From Serinus canaria (Eukaryota > Chordata > Aves > Passeriformes > Fringillidae): DNA of 64,000 nt. Positions 1-13,010 of the stretch are shown here, one piece after another; the stretch's first letter is position 1, and each line of letters opens with the position of its first letter. The position numbers were made by a program, and so were the translations under genes. The notes beneath the pieces are model-generated. The model saw only the letters and a program-made list of their open reading frames with translations, had not been told where the DNA came from and made no database searches. The stretch lies in NCBI RefSeq assembly GCF_022539315.1, contig NC_066313.1:23411059-23475058 (forward strand), in the 5' to 3' direction.

Positions 1-1
1 G

Positions 2-304
2 GGATCCTTCAAAAATTGGGAGCAGCACTTAGCAAAGGCTACCTGGTTAGTTAACACTCGAAGTTCCACTAACCGAGCAGGTCCTGCCCAGTCTGAGTGC
101 CTGAATATAATAGATGGAGATAAAGTCCCAGTGGTACATGTCAAAGGTTTGTTAGGGAGGACAGTGTGGATCAATTCTGCCTCAAGTACGGACAAACCCA
201 TCCGTGGGGTTGTCTTTGCTCAGGGACCAGGATGCACATGGTGGGTGATGCAGAGAGATGGAACAACACGATGTGTACCTCAGGGAGATCTGATTGTGGG
301 GTGA
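2..304 (+). pseudogene. Endogenous retrovirus pol fragment: C-terminal end of integrase
   Basis: An open frame of 100 codons runs from the left window edge to a TGA at 302-304. It has no start codon here because it is the tail of a longer pol frame. The last 60 or so residues fit the small SH3-like DNA-binding domain that ends retroviral integrase: an early VVHVKG strand, then GRTVWINS, a tryptophan pair (TWWV) and a final PQGDLIVG before the stop. Integrase inserts the DNA copy of the virus into the host chromosome. About 27 bases after the stop comes a polypurine tract and then an LTR, so there is no room for an envelope gene. The frame has no visible stop or frameshift, which suggests a fairly young insertion, but the rest of the provirus lies outside the window. 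I infer a class II (ERVK-like) avian element from the fragment and the LTR type. Marked pseudogene because it is partial in this window. Confidence 0.8.
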
Positions 305-329
305 GAATGAAATTGTTTGACGATATGGG

Positions 330-343
330 GATAAGGGGTGGAA
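330..343 (+). other. Retroviral polypurine tract (plus-strand primer)
   Basis: An almost pure purine run (GATAAGGGGTGGAA core) lies between the integrase stop and the first TG of the LTR. In retroviruses this tract resists RNase H and primes plus-strand DNA synthesis. Its position immediately before the LTR supports the LTR boundary chosen at 344. Confidence 0.75.
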
Positions 344-980
344 TGTTCTAGGGTGACTGTTATCCCCATTCATGTGTATGTAATTTATGCTGGATATTAT
401 GTTCTGTGCCTTTAAGACTGGCAGAGTGAGAGTTTTGTTTTGGGCCTCCTATCAGCTACTCGGCGGGATAGCACCAGAGCATGTTGCGGCTTCTCTGCTT
501 TTCGCCCTGCTTTTTGCTCTCGCTCTTGCCTCTGCTTCGCTTCTGCTCTGCTTGCTCTTGCTTCTTTCCCCCCTTCTCATTAGTTACTTTAGCTAAACAG
601 TCCAAATTCCTTTCTGGACTGTCCCCCCCACCCCGTTGGACCTGCTGACTGCTCCGGACTGGGATTCAGAACACCAAGAGAGAGAGGTTACACCTTGTGA
701 CTGCAACAGCTGCCTCAGCGCCGGAGGGACTGATAACAGCAAACCCCCAGGAGAGACTTTTCTGAATTTGTCATCTTTCTCAGAGCAGTGGAAGAGTGGT
801 GTCATCCGGTATTGTTCATTGTGTGTGCTGGGGGGTGCTGTGCTTGTCAAATAAACAGGTTCTTTCCACCTCTCTCCGAGGAATTCTTCCCGAACCGGTT
901 GGGGGAGGGGGCTGTGTGGGTTTGTTTTTGGAGAAGCCCTTGTTGGGGATTCTCTCCCAAATTTGCCCTAAACCGGGACA
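344..980 (+). mobile_element. 3' LTR of an ERVK-like avian endogenous retrovirus
   Basis: The segment opens with TGTTCTAGGG directly after the polypurine tract and closes with CCGGGACA, giving the usual TG...CA ends and a length of 637 bp. An AATAAA poly(A) signal lies at 850-855, about 125 bp before the end, which places R and U5 there. The U3 part carries a pyrimidine-rich stretch at about 484-590. The sequence downstream of the poly(A) signal (AACCGGTTGGGGGAGGGG and CTCCCAAATTTGCCC) resembles LTRs I associate with passerine ERVK elements. The expected 6-bp target duplication would start at 981 (TAATGG) but its partner is outside the window. The 69-codon leucine- and alanine-rich frame inside the LTR (387-596) is a by-product of the CT-rich repeats. 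Confidence 0.82.
850..855 (+). terminator. LTR polyadenylation signal AATAAA
   Basis: A canonical AATAAA hexamer inside the LTR, followed by a T- and GT-rich stretch (GGTTCTTTCC, then GTGTGGGTTTGTTTTTGG) suited to cleavage and polyadenylation. It marks the R region of the LTR. Confidence 0.7.
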
Positions 981-2904
981 TAATGGAAAGCTGTTAAGAG
1001 TCACTTCTAAATTAGCCATGATTCTTGGGGCAAAGGTAATTACTCTTGTGATGCTAAACCTTTCTTTCAGCATGCAGGCCTGCTGAGCATTGATAAGGAC
1101 TGTTCATGCCAAGTAGTAGTTCCCAAAATGTTGCTAGAATCTCTTTAAGAGGGATGATGTGATAGTCATCTTCAAGTGATTGGGATGAAATCAATGGCTG
1201 AAGGCCAACTTAGGTATCCTCACATGGAGATGCACTAAAGATGCAACCCTGGACATAGATAATTGGGCACATTTCTAATTATAAGGAGACGAAAACTAAG
1301 CTTCAGCAACCAATAGAGGTTATTAAGAATATGAAATCCTAGTAAATAAACTATAGGCTTAAATTAATTCCAATATAGGTCTATTGACAAGCATCGTTCA
1401 AACAGATATCCTCCAGCAACTGACTGCCATTCAGAAATTGGGTGATTTCTTGTTCCACTCCACCTGCATAATGCAATATTTAATGGGACAAACCAAGATG
1501 CTTCTAGTGATACAAGTAATTCTGCCAGGATTAAACACCAAATAGCTTCTACCACAAACCTGCTGAAAATCCAGTGTACTTCCTGGTTATGAGGGTTTTT
1601 TATGACACAGGGACGCTGTGCAGCCAATAGCCACAGAAAACACTCCTTTGGGAATTACTAGAAGCATGCAGAGGTGCTCTAGACAACGTGGATAAAAAAA
1701 AGCATCACAATATTGTGTTTCATAGAGGCCTTCAGTTTCTGCAGCTCTGGTATAATATCAAGGAACACCCAGTTCAGAGTAACTCAAGTATGCTCAACTA
1801 TAACTTGCAAAACTTGGCTGAAGAAAGCACCTTCATCTAAGATTGGTTGAGGTCAGCTAGTTCTTCTGGTGTAGGCAGAAAGACAAAGAACTGCTGCATC
1901 AACCCAGTCATTTCAGATTGACAACAAAGGACCTTGGCCCAGAGAATAACCACAATTTTTCTTACTGTTCTCTGCGCATAAAACAACCCAGGCATGGTAC
2001 AAAATCCAGCATGTGCTGGTACAAGGTGAACTTACTCCAAAGTAGTCAGAGGCTGTGTGCTATCATAAGAGGAAGAGGCCATTTCAGGCTCTTCATGACA
2101 GCTTTCTTGTTCCATATAGGCACATTTAATTAAACTGGAAACCAAAAGATAGGCCTGACTTTGTAGGCAGGATAGCAGCAAAGACTTCAAAGCAAAAGCA
2201 TTATGTTCTCCATTGTGCAAGATACAAGGGGAGGAAAAAAACATTCTTTCACTCTATCAAACATAATAAAAGGCTGAGTTAAGAAGCACAGAAAAAAAAT
2301 GTCTGGTTAATTTAAGGTGAAATCAGAAAAGAAAAATACAAGGGCCATCCTGGTTCTCAGAGTGTCATCACTCTTTCTGGTTTTAGATGGTACACCAGAT
2401 ACTCAGCAACTCTGAAATTGAGATCCAAAAATTGAATGGGGCCACATTGTTCCTTCTCACCACATTAGAAGTTCCATATTGAATCTCAAAAAATCTTCAA
2501 TTACAGTGCAGTTGCTTTAAGGGGTTATGGAGAACAACAATGCATTGCATAAAGTCTCATGGGGACATATATTAAGTAGCAAATGAATTTAGAAATTACA
2601 GTGTTATCCATGAGTCTTGTTGCCTTTTTTTCATTTTTCTCTTTAATCTACGTGCCAGAAAGATAGTGACATTAATAAAGAGGCTCTGACTATTTCTTTC
2701 ACTGGGATGCTCTGTAGGAAAGTCAAGATCACACAAAGAACTCTGACACACTCTGTGTGGAGCCTGGGTCAGGCTGGTATGGGCAGAGGGAACATGGACC
2801 TGGGAATATGTGGAACTAACAGGATTTTTTGAAAGCTTCTCTCTGTGCTCATGCACATTTCCCTTTCTCCACACAATCCAGACAGTGGGCCCAGACAGAT
2901 AAAA
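981..2904. other. Unique sequence, no gene recognised
   Basis: About 1.9 kb between the ERV LTR and a short CR1 tail. The sequence is AT-rich with no long open frame, no RNA gene and no repeat I recognise. The sequence at 1066-1086 looks like a splice acceptor (TTTCTTTCAG), but no exon-like frame follows it. Confidence 0.5.
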
Positions 2905-2975
2905 GCAGTGTGTCTTCCTGGACTCAATGATCTTAAAGGTCTCTTCCAGCCTAAATGGTGGATTCTGTGATTCTA
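2905..2975 (+). mobile_element. CR1 LINE, 5'-truncated 3' tail
   Basis: The stretch CTCAATGATCTTAAAGGTCTC followed by TTCCAGCCTAAATGG and ATTCTGTGATTCTAAT matches the characteristic 3' end of avian CR1 retrotransposons: a GATCTTAAAGGTC block, a TTCCAACC-type block, and a terminal ATTCTRTG octamer repeat. Only about 70 bp remain, as is common for CR1, which is usually cut short at its 5' side. Oriented left to right. The left boundary is approximate. Confidence 0.8.
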
Positions 2976-5900
2976 ATCTTTCTGTGGGTGCAGACGTCAT
3001 ATGTTGATCAGTGTGAAAAATGAAAGAAAATAATTCTCTTCTCAAAGGTGAAGAAGGTTTCTTGGTGAATAAGCAGTTACTGTAATCCTGAAGGACTCAT
3101 ACTCCACCTTCCCAGTGCTAGACTTCTAAGGAGCCCAGACAAATATATTTCATATAGAAGGAGTTCTCTCAACTCCTAGAAACAGCCCCATACACCAGTG
3201 CTCCATTATTTTCTATATCCAGCTTCAAAACAATACCACAGCCTGCTCTTTTGCTGTTTTTTATTTTTTTTCTGATTTGTGAAGTGATTAAATGGTCCTT
3301 CAATTACATTTTGGTCAACTTTCCATAACAATACCCTTGTTTTGAGCAAAATTTAAAGAAAAGTAGAAGGCATTAAAAACAACAACACAAAAAGAGAGAA
3401 TAGGTAAAGAAATTCTGACAGGAGAGTTGATTGATGGTGTGTGTGCCTTATCTCTCACAGCTTATGTAATATATATATGAGAAATAGTTAGTTTGATAGT
3501 TAAAGAAACTAAATGCCTGTCGAGAATAAAATACATCAGGGACGCAGAACAATTCCTCATCTGGTTTGGCTATCATTCACTTTCCAGCCTACTGGCTGTC
3601 TCCCAGGAGAATTCATAATAGATCAGAGGCAAAGATCTTCTCTCCCCAGGCCCCCACTGTTTCCTCCCTCCTTCCCCCTTTCCTCTTTCTTTCCTGCTGT
3701 CACCATCTTCTCCATCCCATCCTACCAGCTCCCTGCCCAGGGCTATGTAAAAGGAGTGTGCAAAAACTACAGAGCTCTGGGAAAAGCACATGGTGTGGCC
3801 ACCAGGATGGGGATGAAGGAGAAAGGGCCAGTCCATGCAGCAAGGTGGGCACTGAGCCGTCCTCACATGCTGCTCACAGCCCCCTGCAGGCTGTGCTACA
3901 GAGAACAGCAGAGGACATGGGGAGGCAGAAACAGAGTCTCTCCAGAGACCTGAGAAAAATGTCATGGATTCAAAGATGAGGCCTGAACAATGCAATAATC
4001 ACTGAATGAACATTTTCCACCCAGCATTCTCTGTTCCCCTAAATTTTCCCTCTCACTATCTCACCTCCCCACCACTGAAAAAAACAAGCTTCTGATGTAA
4101 GGAAGAAAATGGGCCAGGTCTATGCCACACCCTTCTAGCACCGTTAGGTATCCCATAACAGTCTCTTGTGAAAGCATTTGCTCAAAACAAAGCCAATATT
4201 AAAAATATTTGTTAAAGGTAGGCCTGTACCTATATAGTGTCTGATGCATCATTGCTTTAGTGCCTTAGAAACTTCCAAGACTTGATTTATGGGAGTGAAG
4301 TATTGCACTGAACACTGGAGTTATTGCCTTGGGTTACCCCCCATCCCCCTGAATTTTGTTCCCCTCTGCAAAAGCTCAGCTACTATTTGAGATGCTGTAA
4401 AGAAACAGAAGGAAAGTTGGTAACTTTCAACTTTGAGGGCGGCCCTGTGGTCTCAAATGGGTAGCAAGAACATGACATTTGGCAGGACCATGGGCTTCAT
4501 GCCAGAGATATGCCATCAACACAGCCAAGAAAAATACAGATAAATTTACCATGACAGGAGACTGTGAAGTGAAAGTCCACATGCTGCACCTCAAGAATTA
4601 TGTTAGATCTAGTGGGAATATACTTTGAAGGTTTTGTCTGCACTGAGACTGCTCTGTAGAAACACTGCTGCTCTCCCTGAGTTCCTGAGAGACACACAGC
4701 TCTGGTTTCTTCAGTAAAGAGCAGGGACATCTGTACACCGAATAACCAGCAGCAAGAGTGTCTCAATTGATAAGGCACAATGGATCAGTAGGTGGCAAAA
4801 CACACAGATCAGTTATAAGGGCCCTTACAGGAATAGTTACAAGAAAAGGTTCTGAATCTAGAGCTGGGGAAGAAGCTCAGCTTGGATGAAGTGTGTGTTG
4901 GGATATTGGGTCTCTGAAGGGGCATGGAAGACACTGAGACTGAAGGAAAACCAAAAGATTAATAATCTTTCTCTCTTCAATCAGAAGAGAGAAATGGAAA
5001 TAGTTGGACAAGAGAACCAGCACAAGGTAAGGAGGTGATCATAAGCAGCAGAGACAGCTAGATTTTTTCCTGCTCACCAAGGAGTCTAGAACTCAGATGA
5101 GAAATCCAACAGGGGCTACTGCAGTGTTACAGCATCTTCTCTATCAGTCTGGTGTCACTTTTTGCACTGCCTGCCCCCCGAAGGATCCTCCTCCTTGACT
5201 GCTTCTATTTCTTCTCCCTCCACCCTTTGGGAACTCTCTGCTCCATTGGAGGGGAAGGGCTGAAATATGCTCCCTTCTCCAGGAAAGTGCTGGAGCAGAC
5301 AGCAGATGCTGGAGCAGATGTGTCAATGGGGGTCCTGCAGCTGAGTGAGGAGGGACGCAAGTGGGGTAGGGGACCACAGCCAAAGGGGGACTGCATCCTG
5401 GGGGATAAATTCACCCAGAAACAGGATTCAGCCCCACAGTGAGATCATGAGGGATGGTGCAAATACAGAGAAAACCCACCCTAAGCAGCCTAACCCACTG
5501 ACACTAAATATCATCATCATCGTGTTAGGATATATCAGTATTTAGGGGGAGGTGTCAGCACCAAAAAATAATCAAATGGCAGTGCCCAGATGGGACTGCT
5601 CAGTTCAACAAGGCAGAGGACACTACTGTCCTGGGAATTACTTGGTCTTGTGCCATTGTTTTCTCCAGCTGGATAACATAGAAGCTCCTGTTTCACCTGA
5701 CTGCAGCCTCCCAGAGCCTCACTTCCAATACTCAGTGATGTTTCCTGTCCTCCCCTGAGGCACACAGCCTGGCAGAAGAAGTTGGAGTGAACTACTCCCG
5801 TTTTCTTTGTTATTCTCCAGGACATGGGGGAATCCATGCCCTCTTACCAAAACCTCAAGGCTGCTGTAAGAGCAGTATACTTATATAAGGATTGCAGCCT

Positions 5901-8900
5901 GAAGATAAAATTTCCTTGCCCCCCCTTCTAAGCACAAACTGAACAGGAGTTTAGGTGGGGTTTTCAAGCCAGTCATGTTTTTTTCATTAATCTCTTTCCA
6001 ACATCAGTTCATTCTCAATCCCCTTGGCACAAAGCTGTGAGGACCATTTATTGCTAATAGTAACTGCAACCTCTGTGACAAAATCAGTCTCTCCATAGGA
6101 ATGGAGATCTTCATAATTATAAATCTAAGCATAGGCAGGAAAGGGAAAAAACAAGAAAATCCCATGATCTCATCATTCCAACTGACTTTGGCAAGAGCTA
6201 CAACCCAAAATGCACTCAAAGCACTATGTGTCTATCAAAGCCTGATGAGACAAGCAGGAAATGGGAAGTCTCCTGACAGTTCAGCATTTGTATCTAACAG
6301 GGCCATACCCTGAAGAGATCATCTCTCTAGCTGGTCACCTGAGTTGAAGGCATTCACAGGTGAAATCCATAACACAGTCCTAACTACATCATCTTTAAGG
6401 AGAGGTTTTCCATTAGCTCTTTTCAGGAAATGTAGCAAACAGTTTCACTGAAAGGCACCTCTTAAACACATTTACATAAGTAAGCTTTCACTTACAAAAA
6501 GCAGCCTCAGTCAATCCACTGGGGTTTTCCATCACCCCCTAAACTTAACAGTACATGATTGAAGAGCAATGGAGAAAGCAGCTTCTTCCCTAATTGCTCC
6601 TCCAAACTGACTTTGTGCACTGGGTGGTTGTAAGAGGAGGGCTTTCTCCTGCTCAGGTTCAGGGAACTGGAGGCTGGCCTAAGGGCCAGCTTTCCTAAGG
6701 AGGTTCATTACACCAACTCCTACTACATTATTTATCATTTGTTTGCTCAGCTCTTTTAATTGCTTTTTTACAAGCATTATACTGCCTGCAGCCCTCCAGG
6801 GAGGAGGGTATATGCTTCTGCATCTCCTGTCCTGTGGTGCTGGTCTCTACCCTACAGATGACTGCTCTGTGTGTTCCCTCAGGGAACTGAAGGCAGCCCT
6901 TTGGGGCAGAGGTGAACAAATTCAGATGCAGTGAGAAAATGAGTGTGTCTGTCAGCAGACCTGCTCTCTCTGGGCGTTCACATGTGCTGCTCCTAATCCA
7001 CCTTCCCCCAAGTGCCTTAGAAGCAACATCATCCTCTTTCTGAATGGAAGTCCAAGGATAGATAAGAATTAGTGTGACAGCCAGTGTTTAAGACCCCGTG
7101 TTCTGTGAGCCATCAACATCTAGCACTTGGCTTATCACTAGATGTCAGTTCTTAAAATTGCAATTATGAAGAAAAGCAATTTTAAGTCATTATCATAGGC
7201 TTTCTAAAGTGCATTTGTTTCCTTCAACCCCCGTCCTCCTTCTCTCAATGTCTATGCAATTGAATTTATTGGGACAGCCTGTCTTTGTAGGCAGGAGGAA
7301 ATAACACCCATACAATGCTCTGCCTTCTTTGTACTCATCAAATGATTGCTGCAGTACACTTCTTTTTATTCTTTTCTTTTAAGCAGTGAAGCAGTCAAGA
7401 CTGAGGGTGAAAATCTTTTCCTAGTGTTCCTCTGGGCTGATGGGGCTCGACTGTGCCTCAGCAGCAGGGCTTTTCCTAAACCATGCTGCTGAAAAGTGCA
7501 CACCACACTGTAATGCAGTCGCTATATATAGTCTGTAAAGAGCTTTTGGAAACCAGGAGGAAAAGAGCTATTTGATGTACAATAAATTATTAATTGTTAT
7601 TAGTTACTATCCTGACAAGTTTCTGTTGCTCAGCTGGCCTCCACCCCCAATTTGGGGGAAGGGTAGCTTCTCTCCCTTCTCAATTCTCTCCATGACCCCC
7701 TTGCTCCAGGCCCACTTTGGGACTATCTCTGCATCTTTCTTCCCCTTACTGACTGAGAATGGACTGAATCTCGGTCTCCCTTCAATTTCCCCAAACAAAC
7801 AATGTTGGAAATAACAGAGCAGTAGTGCCTCAGAGCACTCAGCACTATAATCTGCATTCTGCCTTCACATTTAAAGCAGGATTACACACAGCTACCCCCT
7901 TGTGTTGGTCCCAGTACCTTATCTCTGAGAACAGAGTAGTAGTCTGAGCCATTTACCCACAGCATTTTACCCCTTCTTGCATTTATTATATGCCTAAAAA
8001 AGCATAGATTTCTTTCTGAGGTATGTCTGAGCTCACGTGCCTCTCATGCTGCAAACAGCCCTGCGTGAGACTGCTGTGTGCTTGCCAGCTTTATCCTCTA
8101 TGGAAGGGCTTTGCGTGGGGAATACAGGTATGGCACAGGTGAGGGGTTGCTGGGAGGCAGTGCAGCTTCTGCCAGGATGGAGCAGAGCACAGATCAAGGT
8201 CACCCATCCTCTCTGCTTGTTTATTGAGACTCTGGAAACCTCTCACCTGTTTGTGAGGTTACAGCTCCAAAACATACTTTTCACTGAAGTTCTCTGAGAT
8301 GAACTTAAACCCCAAACACCTCCCTTTACTCAGCTCTCTCTTTGACATGCACATGCTCAGCAAAACACAAAGAACATTCAGGGGAGGATGAAGCAACTGG
8401 GATGTTAAAGCTGCCACTGTGTGACTGGGATAACCATAACCCAAGCTCTGTGCTGAGCCATGATGTGCTTGGCCTCCTGAGCATGGGTCCTGAGCCAGCC
8501 ACCAGGTGAAAACATGGAAAAATACTCACTTAGCCTTGTCTGCAAAATAATAGGTCTTCAAATGCTCTATACAAATTGAGAAGTGATACTTTCTCCACCA
8601 GTAGAGAAAAAAAACCACATTAATTTTAACAGGAAAATTTCAAAATATCACAAGAGAAGCACAATATAGGGCAAGGCTCTGTTAGAAAGTAGCTTGGAGT
8701 CACAAGTCTTTCAGGCAGCAAAGAGGCATGGTACAGGCTACCTTGAGCATGAACAGCAGCTCCATCTAGCAATGCTCCAGATAACTGTGTCTATTTGCTC
8801 ATCTCATCGTTTGAAACAGACACACTACTCAATTTACAGGGAAGCAGGAGGACTCTTGCCTTTACCACACTATGAAAAATATACCCCATTGCCAGCCATG

Positions 8901-9190
8901 AGTGCAGCTGCACTATGTGAATATGATTTATCTGCCAGGGCTGATGAAGACGAACGAGCTTTGGTGTGATTTCAAAAGCCAGGATAAAAACCTGCCCGGG
9001 TGAGCTGGGGAGGGGGAATACAACCACCTATACCATCACCTATACCATCCACATTCTCATGTGCAACTCCACACGTGGCAACTGCGCATGCAGAAACAGT
9101 GAAGATTGTAAAGGAGGTGGATGTGCACATGAGGAAGCATGTGAAAGTTTTCCCATGTCAGTTGTTGGATATAAAGCACTTAACAGAGGT
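2976..9190. other. Unique sequence, no gene recognised
   Basis: Just over 6 kb with no recognisable exon, RNA gene or transposable element. Three overlapping frames of 137-146 codons at 3513-3995 occur on both strands in a locally GC-rich patch and have no domain or conserved motif. Small features seen include short CCCTTCC-type pyrimidine runs around 3655-3710. Confidence 0.5.
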
Positions 9191-9220
9191 TTTAGAAAAG
9201 CTTTAGAAAAGCTTTTCTAG
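9191..9220. repeat. Short tandem and palindromic AAAAGCTTTT motif
   Basis: TTAGAAAAGC occurs twice in a row (9191 and 9203), and the second copy is part of a perfect 16-base palindrome, TAGAAAAGCTTTTCTA, at 9204-9219. The function is unknown and it could be chance. Confidence 0.7.
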
Positions 9221-12200
9221 ATGGATGACCTGATTTGGACAGTTAATTCCAGATTTCCTCGAGCCAAGAACAAATAACTGGAAATACCTTCACCTACCAA
9301 TGGAATCATGGAGATTAATTGCAAGAGAGGGTGCATTCCACTATTGTAGAGAAAAGGATGCAAGAGAATAGGAAACGCAGAGGACCAACATTTTTGCATC
9401 CCTATTCCGGAAAAGACCGTGGGGAATATTTTTCATTTCATTCTAAAGAAATAACCAATCTCCCCGGAGTACATGTCCATAGTTCTTGCTTCTGAGAAGA
9501 GCGCACTGGAGTATAAAGAAGAAATTCAGAAGCAGAAACTAAATAGATTTATTCTTTTTTAAAGTAGCAAACTTAAAACATTGCGAAAGGTTACAATGAT
9601 TTAGAACACCCAGTCTGAGCGGCCACGCTTGGCTGTTCCCTGAGTACGTGTGAGGTGACTCAGCACACAGGGCTCTAGCGGTGGCCAGAAGAATTGTGCT
9701 GCTTGCAGCCTCTTGCATTTCCCTGCTGCCTTCAGGAGAGGCACACGAGAGAGAATTCCCTGCTTGCTGTCTGGGGACATGGCACAGTGCAGCTCCTGCT
9801 TCCCTGTCACAGGGAAGGCAAGTGCACTGTGATCAGAGTGGCTTCTCCCCTGCCTCGTGTGAGAGAAGAGATGTCAGCCTTGAAGTTCATTCTTCTTAGC
9901 CTGAAAATAATTTATGACTGTATAACACTTTCAAAGTTTGCGGGTATGAATGGCTTGAAATGAGAGCCTCAAAGACTGTCCTGTCCCTTGTATGCCCTAC
10001 AAATAGGGTTGTACATATCCATCTACCTATAATAGGTTACTACACTGGCCTTTCCAGGCTTTGCCATTTCAATTATATTATTATTGTCAAGCTGTGGGTG
10101 TGCACAGTCTCCCCCTTGGACAGACTCTGTGGTATCACTATCAGCAAAATCTAATTGGCTACCAGCATTCTGTTATCTCTATGAAGTAGCTGTCACAAAG
10201 GTGACACCAAAGTGTCAACACAACTGATTGGATGTCATTGTGAAAAGTAGTTACGTGGCTATAGTCTGCTTTAGCAGGAGATAAACTAAATTGCAGAAGA
10301 TCATCTTCTTTGTACACACACAGATCACAGAGATTGGATGAAGGTACTCACTCAGTCACTCTAATATCAAAATTGCCACAGAGGAAGAGAGCAAAGCCCA
10401 GAGTGCCTCTAGGCAGTCAGGAGCTAGGTTATATTCCTGCACTGAAGAGATCCCTTGTCATCCTTTTGCATCAGCTACAGAACTTGGAGAAACTGTGCAA
10501 TTATTATGAACAGGGTAGGATGTGGTAAGGTTATAAAAAGTGGATGTAAAACCAAGCATTGTCATGACAGAAATTGGGCTAAAACTACCATCAACCAAAT
10601 CCTTCATTGATTTTTGTTGGCCCAGAATATTCCACATTAGGCCATGAGTTAAAAAAAAAGGTCATAATGACATACACTCAAGGGGACCAAAGTAGCAATG
10701 GTACAGTTGTATTAGATGGGTTCAGGTCACCATTATATGTGGTCTACAACAGAAAATGAAGCTTTTCCTAAAAATACAGAATTATTGTGAGAGCCATTTA
10801 GATGAGATCCCTGCATGAGTGTCCAGTCTCATGACGTACCCTGTAGAGCAAAGATATTTACTGAAGTATCACTGAGCTTAAGCTAGGCATAATAGTTTCA
10901 AAAGGCACAAAGTCAGGGATCAGTTAAGCAAAGCAGATCACACATTGGCTTTCCCTCGTGGAATAATGTCTGGCATATCGTTCTCTCTAGTTGCTCCAAT
11001 CAAATAGATAATCTGAAAATATTTTGATATTGTTATTCAAGTTGACAGTCATGAATGAGCAGGCACATAAAGAAAACTTCATCTGAAGCTGGGGTTGTCA
11101 GTGTGTTTAGGAGCATGGTATGCAGTTCTGTTGTTATTGAGAAAAGGTGCAAGGGAACATTGAACGACTTGAATGGAAGCAAAAAATAGACTCTCTTGGA
11201 CAAATGCAATCCTCAGTGACTCTTCTCTGAGCCAAGAGGAGCTGACAGTGAGGGGCAAGATGGGGAATGCATAAGAGGTACACAAGAAGACTTCTCAGGG
11301 AATGTAGTTATAGTTCATCATTTTGCTTTCATCATAGTCAGTCAACATCACTTGTGAGGATTATTGAAAAAACACTCTCCAACCTCTTGATTCTTAAGTT
11401 CCAATTATCAGCACTATTGAAAACTGTTTCATTGCCAGTGCTGCCCTGCCTACAAAAGAATGACAATGGTAACGTGTTTTCATCATCCCCCAGTTCATGC
11501 TGTCTGAATGAAAGTGCATTTAGGATTTGTGAATAAGAGAACTAGGAAAAAATGTAGTCACTTAGAGCCTCTCTCTCTTGTCAGTCCAGGCACCAGCCAC
11601 TTTCAAGTGGCTGAATATGGGTCTGAATCCCGCTTGTGGAGTAGTAGGATATGAAGCAGGTGAAGGAGAAGAGCAACTTCTTATCTACCACTGTAAGAGA
11701 CAGCATTCCCCAAGTAAGTCCACTCTTTGGCTGCATCTCCCATTTGGAAAGCAAATTCTGGGGAAGAAGCAAAGCTTAATTTTTTTAAATGGCATCCAGA
11801 GATGCTACAGCTTCCCATTCTGAATCCTCCCTTATCAGGGAAGGGTGCCAACCCAGGACACCCCTGCAAAAGCAACAATGAAGACCTTCTGTACACAGCT
11901 GGCAATAGAGAGATTCTACACCTCTGGTGAGTCAGGACATTCAAGGCAGAACAGTGAATTTCCTTTCACATCTCAGCTTTTAATTGTGTCTAAATTTCTC
12001 AATAAGCATTTTTGTTTTCCTGAACTTCAGCATGACTAGATCTCTTGTCAGCAGAAAATGCTTCTGGGGAAAAATTATATGTCATTTGGAAAACATTTTC
12101 TAGCAGTGGAAATCTTGAGAAAGTAAAAAAAAAAAAAATCTAGTTTCTTCAACACCATCAAAGGTTTATCCATTAAGAAGAAAACATGTTATGTCTGCAA

Positions 12201-12960
12201 AGTTTATATTTGCTTTATTCATTGTTTTCCCTTCAGAAAGATCTACATGCAGGATTCATTCCTGAAAGGACTGCCAGGCCCTTTCTACAGTAAGACAACG
12301 TGCTCTGTATTGATGTAATTGCATTGATGCCAGCTTCTTTAACGTAGGCAGTGCTTCAGCTGACCTTGAAAAACACTGAATCTCTCCAACAGGGTAAGTT
12401 TGCTGGAGGTCATAGGGAGAACAAAACCTCAAAAAACTTGAACTTTTATGCTAGTTCTTCAATATAGCAGGAATGTTAACTGACCTTATATTTTTCTTGA
12501 GCATGTCAGACAATATTGCAGGACTGCAGATAGAGGTGAAGAATTTGCTGTGCCATGACTGGGTGATAGTTTCCTCCAGATGGAGGGAAGTGGGAAAAGA
12601 AGAACTGAGAAACCACCATCAAACTGAAGAATTGATGGTGGTTTCTCCAAGTTCCCCATCAATGTCAGATTCAAACCATTTGATGTCATTAGAAGTGAAG
12701 CAGTCTGTTGTCATTTTTCTACTGTTTGTATTGCCCCTGGAAGCAGACAACATAAAGGAAGAGAAATTAAAGCTCTGGGGGGCTTCTTTTCCCTCCTTTT
12801 TTTTTGTGCTTCTGTCATTCTATGACTGTTGTTCTTCTTGACTGCTCAGGAACTGTCACCTTGTATAGCATCCAGGGGGTCTCTAACAAGTCTGCAACAA
12901 AAAAATAATAAAGTGGGGGAAAAACTCACATAAGAGGCAGGTGAAAAAAGTGGTGAAGCC
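9221..12960. other. Unique sequence, no gene recognised
   Basis: About 3.7 kb of AT-rich sequence. It holds scattered frames under 125 codons, a 13-base A run near 12127, and no recognisable exon or repeat. The longest frame here (12473-12841) ends in a stretch derived from a pyrimidine run and shows no domain. Confidence 0.5.
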
Positions 12961-12965
12961 AACAT

Positions 12966-13010
12966 AAAAAAAAAAAAAGAACCAAAAACCAAAAAAATCA
13001 ACAACAAGGA
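12966..13010 (+). repeat. A-rich tract with C interruptions
   Basis: A run of about 13 A followed by ACC and AAAAACC-type units. Similar A-rich tracts with CC or CCC interruptions are found at 15927-15977 and 24749-24790. They could be decayed retrotransposon tails or simple sequence. Confidence 0.6.

Noticed and set aside
387..596. Leucine-rich membrane-like protein
   Set aside because: It lies inside the LTR and comes from CT-rich direct repeats.
2596..3045. 149-codon minus-strand frame
   Set aside because: It runs antisense across a CR1 tail and ordinary flank and shows no motif.
3513..3995. Three overlapping 137-146 codon frames on both strands
   Set aside because: They overlap each other in a GC-rich patch, have no recognisable domain or exon boundaries, and have low-complexity stretches.
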